From Apium graveolens (taxonomy: Eukaryota; Streptophyta; Magnoliopsida; Apiales; Apiaceae), in the NCBI RefSeq assembly GCF_009905375.1, contig NC_133650.1, positions 291,042,270 to 291,106,269 of the forward strand: 64,000 nucleotides of DNA. The letters are read 5' to 3'. Positions 10,460-22,949 of this stretch are shown piece by piece. The translations under genes and the position numbers were made by a program. The notes beneath the pieces were generated by a model. It had not been told where the DNA came from. It ran no database searches and saw nothing but the letters and a program-made list of their open reading frames with translations. How positions within the stretch are numbered: position 1 is the stretch's first letter; every line of letters begins with the position of its first letter.

Positions 10460-13400
10460 TGTGGCGCCCTTCAAACCCGGGTCAGAAGTTTGGGGTCCAC
10501 ACACACACCTTATTTATAACCTGCATATAACAATAATAAAGATAATAATAATATGTAGTGACCCTACTTACTAACTACCATGGATCGCAACAGGTTAAAG
10601 TATGCACACAAGCCAAACACATCTACTTATATTACAAACCGTTCAAATCCCAACTATCCAACTCATAACTGAGTATTAAACATTATTACAAACTTTTACA
10701 AACTCAAACTATCCCAAAAGAAGCCTACTAGCTTAGCTCGATCAACCTGGACCCCTAGCTCTCGCGCTGGACTGGGGATCCTCGGTACCAACCGGTTCCT
10801 TCTTAACAGGAAAAGAACAGAAACAATAACGCACAAATGAGCTAACTAGCTCAGCAAGTCACAATGACAAAACTGAGAATAATGATCATCAGGTGAACAT
10901 GGTTATGATATCAAGTGAACAATGGATTGTGATTTAGAATTGGATATTATATTTTCATGTTAAAAACCAAGGTTAGGCTGCTGATCAGTCACGCACTAAC
11001 CCCGAGCAAAGCACACAGCACTGCTCTAACTACTGGATCCAAGGCACACATTGGCCTAACTTGACCATTATATGGTCTGACCATGAATCTGGTCAACAAT
11101 TTTATAAAAACAATCCAATTCTAACATAATAACAGAATAAGCAATAATAAACAATAACCAAAATCATTAACAACATTTGACGTTCAATAATGAAATGGTT
11201 TTAATTTGCATAAGGATCAAAAGAGCATTTTCAAAGTTTGGATGCTAGGTAATGAAAGAATTGGATAACAATAAATCAATGTTTCAGGGTTTCAAGTATT
11301 TGGTCTTTCAAAGCATAAATACAATGGTTTGAATGTGTAAGCAATCTGGATCAGGGTTTGATATGTATTTTGTATATATTTGTGGAGTAGTATCGTATAT
11401 TTGAGGTTCATATTTGGGTATACAACAATTGATGGTCTAAAAAGAATCAGGTTTACGGCTCAAGATCAATAACTTGGAGTCAAGGTTTAGGGTTCAGTGC
11501 TTCAAAGCACTTGCAATATAAAACAGGAATATCAATCACGACAATATCTCGAGAAAGTTCAGAACACTTGCCTGGTATTAGCTTACTATACTGCACTCGC
11601 TTCCAATCACAATCGTCTTACTCCTCAACTACATGTTTCCTTTTCCTACGTCTTGCCTCTTCTGCTCACATATCATAAGCATCTATCAATATTCAACTCA
11701 TATGATTCTATTCAACACATACTCTTATTTACCTTTCGTTTTACCCAAATCCGATTAACGGATTGAAAGTTATGAAATAAACAAGTAAATATTGAATATA
11801 CAGACCGACAGTTAATCAACAAGTCGTATATAACACATAGCACGTCACATAATCAATAATAAATCATTTATAACTAAGTCTCGGGTCATAAACAAGCTTT
11901 CTGGTATTTAAAATGATTTTTAAAATATTTTTCGGAATTAAAACGGATCGTTGGATCAATTTCGGAATAATAAACAGGGTTCGGTTGGCCAATTCTGGCT
12001 TCAAAACAATTTCATAATAATTATCGAGCCTTGAAAATAATTTAAAATAATATTTTAAAGCTCGAAACTATTTTTCGGAATTTTTAAATCATTTTTAAAT
12101 AATTAAATCTAATTAAATAATTAATTAAAATCAATTAATAATTAATTAAATCAATTAATTTTCGAATTAATTGACCAATTAATCAATTAAAAATTAATTG
12201 AATTTAATTAACTAATTAATTCAGATTTATTTTTAAATTAAAAATAATTTTCGGAATTAAAATAATAATTTTTGGAATTTTAAGAAATCAAAATCGAATT
12301 TTTATAATAAAAATAAATAGGAAATATGATTTTTGAATATTTTTGAAACAGGAATCCAAAATTTGCAAGTTCTGGAAACCTCAGGGACCTAACTTCATCA
12401 TTTTTAAAACTACAGGTACTAAACTGCAATTGTACAGGGGGGTCGCCGGAAAACTTTGGGAATGGCCGGAGAAGACGATCCCGGCGTCCTCACCCCACCA
12501 ACACCTCCAGATCAAAACTACACAGCACCAGAAACTTGTTCATGCAATCAAAACACATCAATCATCCCTGTTCTGGCCGGAAAATGACCAAGAACATCGC
12601 CGGTTTCCGGCGAACTTCGGAAAACTTCAAAACACAACTCCCTTCGATTCACTAATCCTCTGTTAACGAGCTATATACCAATCGATTGCAAATTTCATAA
12701 TGAACACAATCCACTATAAATCAACAGCTAATAACCCCTAAATCAAAAACCCCAAAATTTCAATTGAAAACATTCATACGGGTTATAAACCCTAATTTCA
12801 AAATTCAATAATTAAACCCACTTTTGAGCATGTTATTGAACTCCAACTCAGACATATGACATATGAAAATCATCAGGAAAACAAGCTCTACAACATGCAA
12901 GCATCAAATCATACAAACAATCATCCGAACAAAAATTCATATTTTTAATAAAATTAATTCGAAAATAAATAAAAATATAGAAAATAAACCTTGATTTCTG
13001 CAGTAAAACGAAGCTCAGAATCTGATAGAACACCTCAAGACCTTTGGATTGAGTACTCGAGCTTTGAAAACAGAGATCAATAACACCTTCGTTTTGCTGT
13101 TTGATTCTTGGAAGATTATATGAATATAGGGTTTTTCTCTGGAAAATTATATAATTAACTGTCTGCAAATGATTTTGATAAGAAAATAATATACGGGAAA
13201 AGGCTATTTATAATTACGGAAAATTAGTATCCTGTTGGATCATTCCGGATATAAAACGGTACGTTTATTTATGAAAATTGATCCAAACGGTATCGGTTTT
13301 TGGGATAGTTATCCAAAACTAGTACAATTTGTACTGCGGTCTTGGTCTCAGCGCCTGGTTACACGTACTACGAGGTGATAATTGGGATAGTTTAAATAAA

Positions 13401-13892
13401 AGCTCCCATTTATCGAAAATACGAGTTTTATTCATTTACCGAAACGAATATTGTATCGAAAATGTTACGCCGGGACCCGCGCAGGACAAACCGTACGCCG
13501 GATCGAAAAAGTCGAAACTTGGAATATGCTCGGAATATTACAATTAGGTTAGGAAGGAGTTCTCGGAAGAGTTTCGGGTTCCAAAAACGCAACAACGGAT
13601 AACGTCGGTTGGTTCCCATTTTTATAAAATAGATTTTAAATACCCGAAAAAAATTTTATAAATTTCATATGATCCTTATAAATCCATAAATCAATATAAA
13701 AATAATTAGGAAGATATGACAATTATCTATATTTTATTTTGGACAAATAAAAATTAAAATACTCAATTAATAATATTTTCAAGCATCCAAACGCATTTAA
13801 CACTTAACAATTAATTCACATAATGGATACTGAACACATATATTAATTATTTACTAGCAAAAATAATTACACGATATATCCCGGATATTACA
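10460..13892 (-). repeat. Solo gypsy LTR, 3433 bp, TSD CTTCC
   Basis: Minus-strand termini TGTAATATCC...GGGCGCCACA obey the TG/CA rule. It is flanked by the direct repeat CTTCC (10455-10459 and 13893-13897). No internal region is present, so it is a solo LTR left by LTR-LTR recombination. A block around 10980-11075 matches the LTRs at 24957 and 34019 (near 27806-27907) in reverse, and the length is almost the same (3433 vs 3435/3439), so the families are related. It sits inside the PPT of the outer gypsy element. Small frames inside it (for example 12343-12666) are not supported as genes. Confidence 0.9.
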
Positions 13893-16520
13893 CTTCCCCC
13901 CTTAAAAAGGATTTTGTCCTCAGAATCAAGCTAAAGAATAGATAATTATACTTTTCAAGTATCTCCCTTATAATTTCTCAGGTTAATTTCTTACCCGGAC
14001 AACTTTTCCATAGGCTTAACTCATCAGTTTAATCACTACTCAACGGTTTTTTATCGACATCAAATCTATCAGTTGCTCATGTAACCTGACCTAAGTCTTT
14101 ATTTCCTACATATGGAGCTAGATTTACTCATCCTAGTTATACATATATAAACGTCTTATGAACTCGTTATACCTGTGACAACAAGGTCAACTCATTCACA
14201 ATATTCTACTTATCTTACTGTCCCAAAAGACTAACTTTAATTTACACTAATCTTATTTTCTTTCTAATTCTAATAATTTGTGCTCATGAATGCTTCCAAC
14301 TTTCACTGATGGTACCACTTCATTTCCTACGTATTTCTTTGTTGAATTAGCCTGGCCTGTGATCCCTTCCAATTATATTCGAGACCCCTTTAATCAATCT
14401 CCTATACTTTCCGTCCATCTGCAATTGATATGTTGAGCTTATGGCGTCTTTAGTTTCTAAACTTCCTAAATCAATAGAGTGAATCTCAACACTTGCATTT
14501 AACTTACCACTTATTATACCTTACTTCCTTTTTAAATACTTTGGAATATATTTATCGAGCGAAAATCTTTTACTATTTAGAAGAAAATATATTAATCTGA
14601 ATACATGTCCTATATATTTTAACCTAGATTATCATTTTTTTGGTTCTAGGGAGTTCCGCTTTATAATTTATTGCAATGCTTTTCTCGGACGTTCCGCCAC
14701 ACGTAACGTTCATTCTTTTCTTCACGCCATATTATCAGAAAGTCATCTTCTATTTTTATATCTTGTATCATATTCCCAGAGTAACCTAAATTTCCCGAGT
14801 TGTCAAGATTTAACTAACCTCTATCTCTTACTTTTTCCTTATTTGTGCCTATCTATTCATGATTAGTATATCTTATTTCGGTTCAGCACGATTCATAGCG
14901 TTTCTCACATTTCTGCCAACATATTAATCAACTAATAATATCGAGTAATTACAATTTATACTTGAATCTGATAACATACTACCACCTCCTTGAAGCAATA
15001 TCGAACTTACTCCTCGGGTAAAGTATCTAGAAATAAAAGGATAACCAGGTTTGGTTAACCTATTCCTAGTAATTCAAATAACACCTTCTTCGTCTCTAGT
15101 TCTCAAGTGATTTTACTATAACATCTCTTAACGAACTATATTCATTTTGAAATCATTACAATATCATGTTCACCTTTTGATGCCGATTTTGGCCCTTCAG
15201 TATCTTTATTCAACCTTCCATATTTAATCACGTTCTCAGAATGAAATTGCTATCTCCAATTATCGGCATTTCACTTCATTCTTACATCAGTTCTGGCACA
15301 ACTGACGTTCATAACTTACTTACATCATGGACCATTTTATAAAATTTCTTTATCATCCTTTTGATTCCCCTTCTTTTCTTAATTAGTTCCCATTCTCGTC
15401 ATTTAGTATCTCTCTTAAACATAAGGGATCTCTTCTTCTTTTTTTCCTGATAATATTAATCTGTTCATTATTAAATAAGCCATTTTTGGAGTTAATACTG
15501 GAACAAAGACTTTTTATTTGTAAATATTTGAATTCTTACTAAAAGACTTATCGAAATCAATTGACAGTTATTTTCTTAGCCTTACTTAAATCATTCATGA
15601 TCATACACTCTTACTTCTAATTAACTCTCACCATTCTTTATCTCATGATTAGCTTTCTCGAACTGTAAATATGTTCCTAATTAGTGGGGTTTGTGTAAGT
15701 TATATATAGTCTTTCCTACATAATCGACGCTTCTTTTTCCTTAGTTCACATGCGGACATTGTCAGTCTCTGATATACTTCAGATACTTGTACTTGCGAGT
15801 TTTCCAGTATTTCACAGTAACTTCCATTACCTCGTCATTCTATATTGATATACATTCACGCCCTTCGTGGAGCACTATTACCGATGATAAAATTTCTTTG
15901 CTCTATCTTGAACCTTGAGTTCTTGAAAATGTTCTTTTCACTAGCATGTACCATAACTTTCCGTTTTTTTTATTTATTGCAAAGGGCATATTCATCTAGA
16001 TAAAACCTCGTACAGGCTTGCAGTAACATCGTGCTAATTCTATTAAACTTCTGATTTCTACTAAAGTCTTTACTTCCTCCAAATTCCTAATTGCTTTTAT
16101 TTCGGATCTAAAAATCATGTCAGAATTTGACTTAATCTAATTGGAATCGATTTCCAGTCAATTGACCATTAGTTGTTAAAGTTAATCAATTAACTCTTTT
16201 AATTGATCAATTAGACCAAATGATGACTAGCTATATGAAACCAAAATCCAATTACATAGAGTCAGTTTGGTCACAACAATCTTTTTCAAGAACCGAAATC
16301 GCAATCATTTGGAGTATCAATAGAATTCTCAATAACATATGAAAGTATATTTTTTATCCTTAAAAGTAGGGTATTTCTTGAAAATTTGGGCAGCACTTCC
16401 CCTATATTATCGACTACCAGTCAGACTCAAGACGACACCATCAATCAACCCAGCCATCCACAAACATATCAATCCACTTCCATCCATCAAAATCATCAAT
16501 TCACCATAATTCAGAATATA

Positions 16521-17493
16521 TGTTGGGAATATGTTGTGGACTTGATGATTAGATTAACAAAACATCTAAGTAGATTTAACTTAGTGAAAATTGTAGCACT
16601 CGACGGATGATCAAATATAGTCCTGACGGATGATTCAATATAGTCCTGACGGATGATGATTTGACATTCATCGAGTGAGTAGCTTATGTAATAATAAGTA
16701 GTGTAACATATTTCTGCAAACAACTTTGTATAGATTCTGTAGTAGCATATGAGTCATATTGACTACTGTTAGATATGCAGAATAGGTTGATTAATTATAA
16801 ATATAAGATGTCTTATAATTCTGCATAAGTGAAAAGAAGTCAAGTGTCAAATAGCTACCCGACGGATGATCAACAAAGCTACCCGACGAATGATCAACAA
16901 AGCTATCCGACAGATGACAAGCATGTACCCGACGGATGATCAATTCGAATATCTGTTGACAGTGACAACACGATCACATGTGTTGGGTGTTTGCAAAAGA
17001 AATGTGGTAGCCTGTTTATCAGGAAATTGAGAACAAAGAAGCATTGCCATTTCCATGCAAGTTATGAAGATTTTCAAAAATGCTGGAATAGAGCAGTGAA
17101 GCAGCATGGAGTTTGACTTGATAAGTTTCGTTTTATTATCCTGTTTTAATAGAATAGTGATGTTTGTCGAAAAATAAAATGTTTTGCAATATTTTAAGCT
17201 ATATTTTACTTGCAGAACATATATGGACTCCGAGGACTCCAATTAAAAGGTGGACTCCATAGAACTTTACTCTATATATATATATGGTGGATACTTTCAA
17301 ATCCACCAGAAAGTTTTAAAGACTTGTGTTTTTATTACTTTGTGTTTGATTTACTTAATTCATTATTCTGCATTCTGCAAATGAAAACACTTATATATAT
17401 TTTGAGTTAGAACATTTTTGTAATTCAGAAAAAGTTACTAGAATTACATTCAACCCCCTTCTGTAATTCTTGTTGCATTTTTAGGGATTAATA
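16521..17493 (+). repeat. Solo LTR of the SIRE-like family, plus orientation, TSD ATATA
   Basis: It starts TGTTGGGAATATGTTGTG and ends with a mutated TTAGGGATTAATA (TTAGGGAATAACA in intact copies). It aligns in reverse with the LTRs at 21721-22729 and 60142-61139. ATATA flanks it at 16516-16520 and 17494-17498. It contains several ACGGATGATCA repeats of the family's CCGTCGG motif (16600-16945). No internal sequence is present. Confidence 0.9.
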
Positions 17494-18493
17494 ATATATC
17501 ATGTTGACCACCACATATATTACTAATTGACATAACATACAGCTTTTAATTGGACTAAGATCTTGAACCCAACAATGATATAACCATACCTTTTCTCAGT
17601 TCTTTCAGAATATTACAAAATATTACTAATGAACTTAAAATTTACCTTGTTATTTTTCAAAACTTTATTTCACGATTCTTTTAACTTATCTTTTAAATCC
17701 AAGTGCTCTAATTAACAATTCATATTACTTATGCTTGTTCATAAATCCGTCTTAAGAATATCTTTTAATCTTATTTCTCACCAGTGATACTTGCATATAG
17801 TTATTTTTAAGAATTATACTGCGTCCTTCAACTAATCACACAAATCCTCGATCATTAACGATATACACTCATTTTTATTACTTAATTTGTTTATCTTTTA
17901 ATAATCATGCACGGTCTCAACTATCATTATCACAATCGAGGGAAAACTCAATTAGTTTTAGATAATTTCTTCTTAAAAGATTTCACAGTTGAATCACCAT
18001 TCTTTCACCTCCACTTATGTTCCCGTACCGAACTTTCATCGCTGGCTCGGTTATGGGTATTAAATTCACCATACTCATTTACTCAAGTTAGAGAACCTAA
18101 CAATTCCTTGAAGAACACACTCAAAATTTGTTCGTAACTAAGATTTCTTTGATCTTGAATCTTCATGACAATATCTTCCCGTGACGAAAGGATGCTTCAC
18201 GTATTAATCGCTTATCCGAGTCACTTTTAAGAATTCCTTAGTCCTTGGTTGTCGTCCCGACATTTGTTTGCTTCGTCTGATGTACACAACTTTACTTTCT
18301 TATTTTATAATCAATTTACTTACTATGGTTCGCTAACTATTCATTTCACGTCAAAATCTCCTGACTTGAAGTGCATCGTTTAATGCAATCTACCATATTG
18401 ATGAAATCCTCATAACAAGAACAACCGTCTGACTTGATCTCTTCGTAACTACCACGTTATCGGTGTATCCATTCTTCCTTGCCCGCAGATGTC

Positions 18494-19862
18494 TGTTAGG
18501 GCGAAAATACGTGCTAAAATTCACGCAAGTATACGCGTTCACAAGTAATATAAGATATAAATCAGATTCGTTCCCACAGAGACTGGTTTAGGTTAAGCTC
18601 AATTTATGCACCTATGCAACAATTATTGTTATCGTTCAATGCTAAGACAAATAACAATTTGGGTTTTGATTAAACTAAGAGATTAACTAAATAACATTAA
18701 CTAAGAGAATTGAGGTTGAATTACTTATATGAGACAAACATGGGATTCTAACTTTATTACTACTTCATTCAAAGTCATTGTTCTTAACCTTGGCATGCAA
18801 TGGTGATTACACTAATCAGATAACACGAAACTAGTAAACGTCAACTTTTGTTGTACGAGTACCCTACTATCAGACGTCCACAAAAGAGATAGAAGCTGAA
18901 TAGACACCAATTATGTTGAGACCCTATATGTCTATAGAATTTGACAACATAAAGGTTTAACGAACAAGTTATCTATCGTGATTACATAGGGCAAGTAAGA
19001 TGGTTAAAATTACCTACAAATCATGCATAACAAATACATGAACCTATGCTAGCATGGCAAGTTCTAAATCTCAATATTAACTTTCACTTCAATAGAGATT
19101 AACAAGCTATCTTATATGTTCGCGACGCTCATAAGACGAATAAGCACAACCAATACTATGATATCAATCAATCACCACACACCAAGATGTTGAAATAATT
19201 AACTATAAAACTCCATAAGTAAATCCGTTAGAACCCCACAATAACAATTAGTTCGTAATTGAACTCATCGTCACCATGGGTTCCAATGAAACCATGATAA
19301 TCAATATAAGAGTGCTAGAGTTCAAAGACAAATCGAAAACAAGCATCCAAGTATCAACTATATTGAAGAAAAAAAAAGTCTTCTTCTCTGTAGCCTTCTC
19401 GTGCTCTCTAGGTCTTCTTATTGCTCTCCCAGGCCTCCTTTTTGCCTTCGCTCCGGTTGAAGAAAATGTCTTCCCATAAGGTTTATATAAGAGTCCAGGA
19501 CTCACCGCGCCAACAGAAACCCAAACCGAATTGAAAACAAATAAAACCAGAATCTAAAATTCCGCACGCACGCGGCCGCATGCTTACTCCATGCGGTAGC
19601 GTGCTGGCGCGCGGTCGCGTGCTACCCTTCTGGAAAATTTCTCATTTTGCTCCTGTTTGTGCTGATTTCTTTGCTCATCACCCCTAGACTGATTCCAAGC
19701 ACTTCCTTATGATTTATTTGATGAAAACCACCTATCTAAGCAAGTTATACCCTGAAATACAAAAACACTAGAAAACGCGTCAAATACACAAAATACTTGA
19801 GTCCAAGACTCCAATTCAAGCTGTTATGAGACGCTTTAAGTAGTATAAAATGCCACTTATCA
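18494..19862 (-). repeat. Solo LTR, 1369 bp, TSD ATGTC, family not identified
   Basis: On the minus strand it starts TGATAAGTGGCATTTTATAC and ends TTTTCGCCCTAACA, flanked by ATGTC at 18489-18493 and 19863-19867. It contains the CGCAAGTATACGCG...TTCCCACAGAGACTGG type block known from many plant LTRs. A GC-rich CGCACGCACGCGGCCGC patch lies near 19561. No PBS or PPT is adjacent, so it is solo. Small frames at 19248-19505 and 19276-19479 overlap on opposite strands and are not supported as genes. Confidence 0.85.
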
Positions 19863-20090
19863 ATGTCCGCCATTTATCGACATACAATCATATCTATATT
19901 CGACATGTAATTCCACCTGCTATACGGGACTATTCCACTTCTTTTAAAATCTTCAAAGAATAGACTTTACGCAAGAGAAGAGTTTGTGTATATGATTTTG
20001 ATTAAAAGGCTGTGTAAAGAACAACAATGCAACAAAATAATTAGGAGAATCCGTAAGTCAATAGATCATATTTGAAGGAGGAAGAATGAG

Positions 20091-20246
20091 TGAGGGTTTA
20101 GATATGAATGAGACAACCATATTTGTACTCAAGATAGCCAGTCTTTCATACTATATGGCATACAACACATGATTAGGTGGCGTCCCACCAGACTCTTCGT
20201 CATTTCGACAAAGCATCACACCACAACACTGTTTGTCTCAATCAGA
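20091..20246 (-). pseudogene. Conserved 52-codon segment of unknown identity, broken
   Basis: Minus-strand frame from 20246 aligns without gaps with plus-strand 30307-30462 in another gypsy element. It has two stops (TGA at codon 3, TAG at codon 32). A core reading NDEESGGTPPNHVLYAI is identical in both. Of about 15 differing codons roughly 7 are synonymous. I do not recognise the protein. From the other copy it lies between gag and reverse transcriptase. Confidence 0.5.
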
Positions 20247-21720
20247 AATTAATATTTTGAGAAGAGGAATAATTTGAAAGGAATATAATAAATTTTCTTT
20301 CGTTCTCGCCTCATATAATTTATTAATAAAGGAAGCTCATACGTATTCAAGAATCAAGAAGAATATATGTTATCGTATTAGAGAAAAGAATGACCGTGCT
20401 GGTCACCGTCCACGCTTCACTTAAATATACTTTCAAGGATCATTCGAATAATCGATTCACAATGTAGGTCACATCATAACTTTGGAATATCATCTGGAAA
20501 TGCCTCCACATTAAATACTTTAATAATTCGATCATAATCACGTCCTTACGAAATTTATAGTCATTGCTTCCGATTTCATCTATGCCGCGTAGAATAACCA
20601 TCGATCACGCAACATCTCAACTTCGTCGATAGGAATATTATTCTTCTCCAATCATCTAGAAGAATCTTCCATTTCCTTCAATTATCCTCTGTCTTTTTGA
20701 ATCATGAATCTTGTTAAATTTTAATAATCTCATGAATTGGGTAAATAATGTTTTAACATGTTGCTTCAATTGTTAATTTTATTAAACAAAGTTTACGTTC
20801 GTCTTTCACGGGAAAACTTTAAACTTCTCTCATGATAGTGGGTCGACTTGGTCCTCTGAACTAACAATACCAAATCTAGATCCCTTATTCTTTTAGCTCA
20901 CTCTCTACTTATACTAACAAGAACTTAAGTAGTAATTCGATAACCACATTGTGAAACTCATTTTATGCAAAGATCTTCTGAAAGTTTATTAAGAAAATAT
21001 TTTTCAAAAACTCGTTTTAAAATTTTGAAAGTCAGACATTTGGCCATCATTACTATATAAGTTACTCCCTATTCTTATATTCTGCTAATGAGATATCTAA
21101 TTAAAGGAACGCCCATATAAGGGTCTCTCCATTTTGGTATATCTTCTATTTCTCCTTGGATTCTTTTCACATTTATTAGTCGATGAAACTTCATTTACCG
21201 TTACATACCCTTTTTATTCATAATTCTAACTCCAATGCTGGCGTCTGATATTATCCATGATATTCTCATCATCGTCTTTGATGTTATGTTTACAACCAAC
21301 TAATATAATTCGACATTCTATCTGTAGATAATGTCGCACCTTCTTACCAGTCTTAAATATACCCAATATAATATATGTCATTCCTTACACGACGGCCGAA
21401 AAGTGATAAGAAGCTTCTCACCACAGTGATGCCTTTAAACTTGCGACGGTGGCTCTTCGTTAGCTTCAATCAACTCGTTACCTCCATCATGGTGCTTGCC
21501 CTACTACGCAATTCTAAGTTGGATCCTACTAAAACTCACCTAGCTTTCCTTATACAAAGTTCCCACGAAAATCAATCGCACTTTCTTTAAACCATATGCA
21601 AGGCAGGGTAATCTATCCAGTCTCCGCCAAGTTGTCGACTCTTCACTACTATAGGGTCTGAGAACCCAATATATATCTATAACGTTACAATATCCGCCTT
21701 ACACTTTCCTCAACAATATA

Positions 21721-22729
21721 TGTTATTCCCTAACAATACAACAAGAATTACAGAAGGGGGGTTGAATGTAATTCTAGGAACTTTTTCAAAACTAAAAACT
21801 GTTCTTACTTGATCAAATATGAAAGCAATAAAAACAAATGCTTTTAGAACTTTCTGGTGGATTTGAAAGTATCCACCAGAGATATATATATATATATATA
21901 TCAAACCGAACTCTGTGAAGCTAAAATCTCTCACAGCTGCTTTACAAGTTGAACAATCAAACTACAGAGAGATTCTTTACAAGTACAGCTTTATCTATCT
22001 CTCTTTGAAAATATGTTTACTTAGTTAATTGTTCTACTGGCTACACTTGGTTTATATATCACCAAGTTTACATGTGAATAAGATAAGAGAATAAAACAAA
22101 GCATATCTAGTCTAACTCCATGCTGCTTCACTACCCTTTTCCAGCATTTTTGAATATCTTTTCAATTGCATGGAAATGGTAATGCTTCTTGTTCTCGAAT
22201 TCCTGCTAATCAGGCTGCCACATTCCTTTTGCAAACACTCGACGCATGTGACTGTGTTGTCACTGTCAACTGATATTTGAATATGATCATCTGTCGGGTA
22301 GCTTTGTCAAGCATCTGTCGGGTAACTTTGTTGATCATCCATCGGGTAGCTTTGTTGATCATCTGTCGGGTAGCTATGTTGATCATCTGTTGGGTAGCTA
22401 TTTGTCACTTGACTCTATTTCATTTATACGGAATTACAAGACATTACTTATTTACAATTAATCCACCTATTCTGCATATCCACTAGTAGTCAGCATGACT
22501 TATAAGCTCCTACAGAATCTACACAATATGTTTGCAGAAATGTGCTACAATCTTATTTGGTACATAAGCTACTCACTCGATGGATGTAAAATAGTCATCC
22601 ATCGGGACTATAGAGTTCATCCGTTGGGACTATATTTGAACATCTGTCGAGTGCTACAAATTACACTAAGTTGAATCTACTAAGGTGTTTTGTTAATCTA
22701 ATCATCAAGTTCACAACATATTCCCAACA
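21721..22729 (-). repeat. 3' LTR of the SIRE-like array
   Basis: Plus-strand TGTTATTCCC...TTCCCAACA. The inner edge is followed by the PPT ATCTCCCCCAA (22730 on). It aligns with 60142-61139, the main length difference being a longer TA run near 21880-21900. It contains a 24-bp tandem repeat (22283-22400). Confidence 0.9.
22277..22400. repeat. About 24-bp tandem repeats carrying ATCATCYGTCGGGTAGC
   Basis: About five units of GATCATCTGTCGGGTAGCTT type. CG positions vary between CG, TG and CA, the pattern of methylation-driven decay. The matching array in the other LTR is at 60683-60815, and diverged reverse copies are at 16860-16945. Confidence 0.85.
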
Positions 22730-22949
22730 ATCTCCCCCAATTTATGCCTACTAGAATTGTATCCATAAATTAAGAGAAACTTGATGATAACAAAACACCC
22801 TAAAAATATAGATTGAAAAATAGTAGATAAAACTCATAAGTGCTACAAAATTTACTAAAAATTGAACAAGACAAAGTATACAAAGATTTTCTCACAATCA
22901 TTATCAAGGTGCTCCTCTAGTCTGAGCAGATAAATCTATTTCCTTGATT

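Larger units (their letters stand above)
13898..21720 (-). mobile_element. Degenerate internal region of a minus-strand gypsy element
   Basis: It begins with the rest of the PPT: minus strand ...GAGGACAAAATCCTTTTTAAGGGG, continuing across the solo LTR into GGAAGGA and the outer LTR. That is the standard end of Tekay/Del-type elements. I see no usable reading frame or domain apart from a segment at 20091-20246 shared with the gypsy element at 24957-37457. Excluding two solo LTRs, about 5.5 kb remain before the SIRE-like array cuts in at 21721. PBS and 5' LTR are not seen. Old and heavily mutated. Confidence 0.65.

Noticed and set aside
12343..12666. 107-codon frame
   Set aside because: Inside the 3.4-kb solo LTR, no recognisable motif, composition like the rest of the LTR.
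22277..22486. Repetitive frame with VALLIICR-type peptide repeats (also 60687-60899 and 60683-60871)
   Set aside because: Produced by the 24-bp LTR tandem repeat; several frames are open for the same reason, and there is no independent protein evidence.
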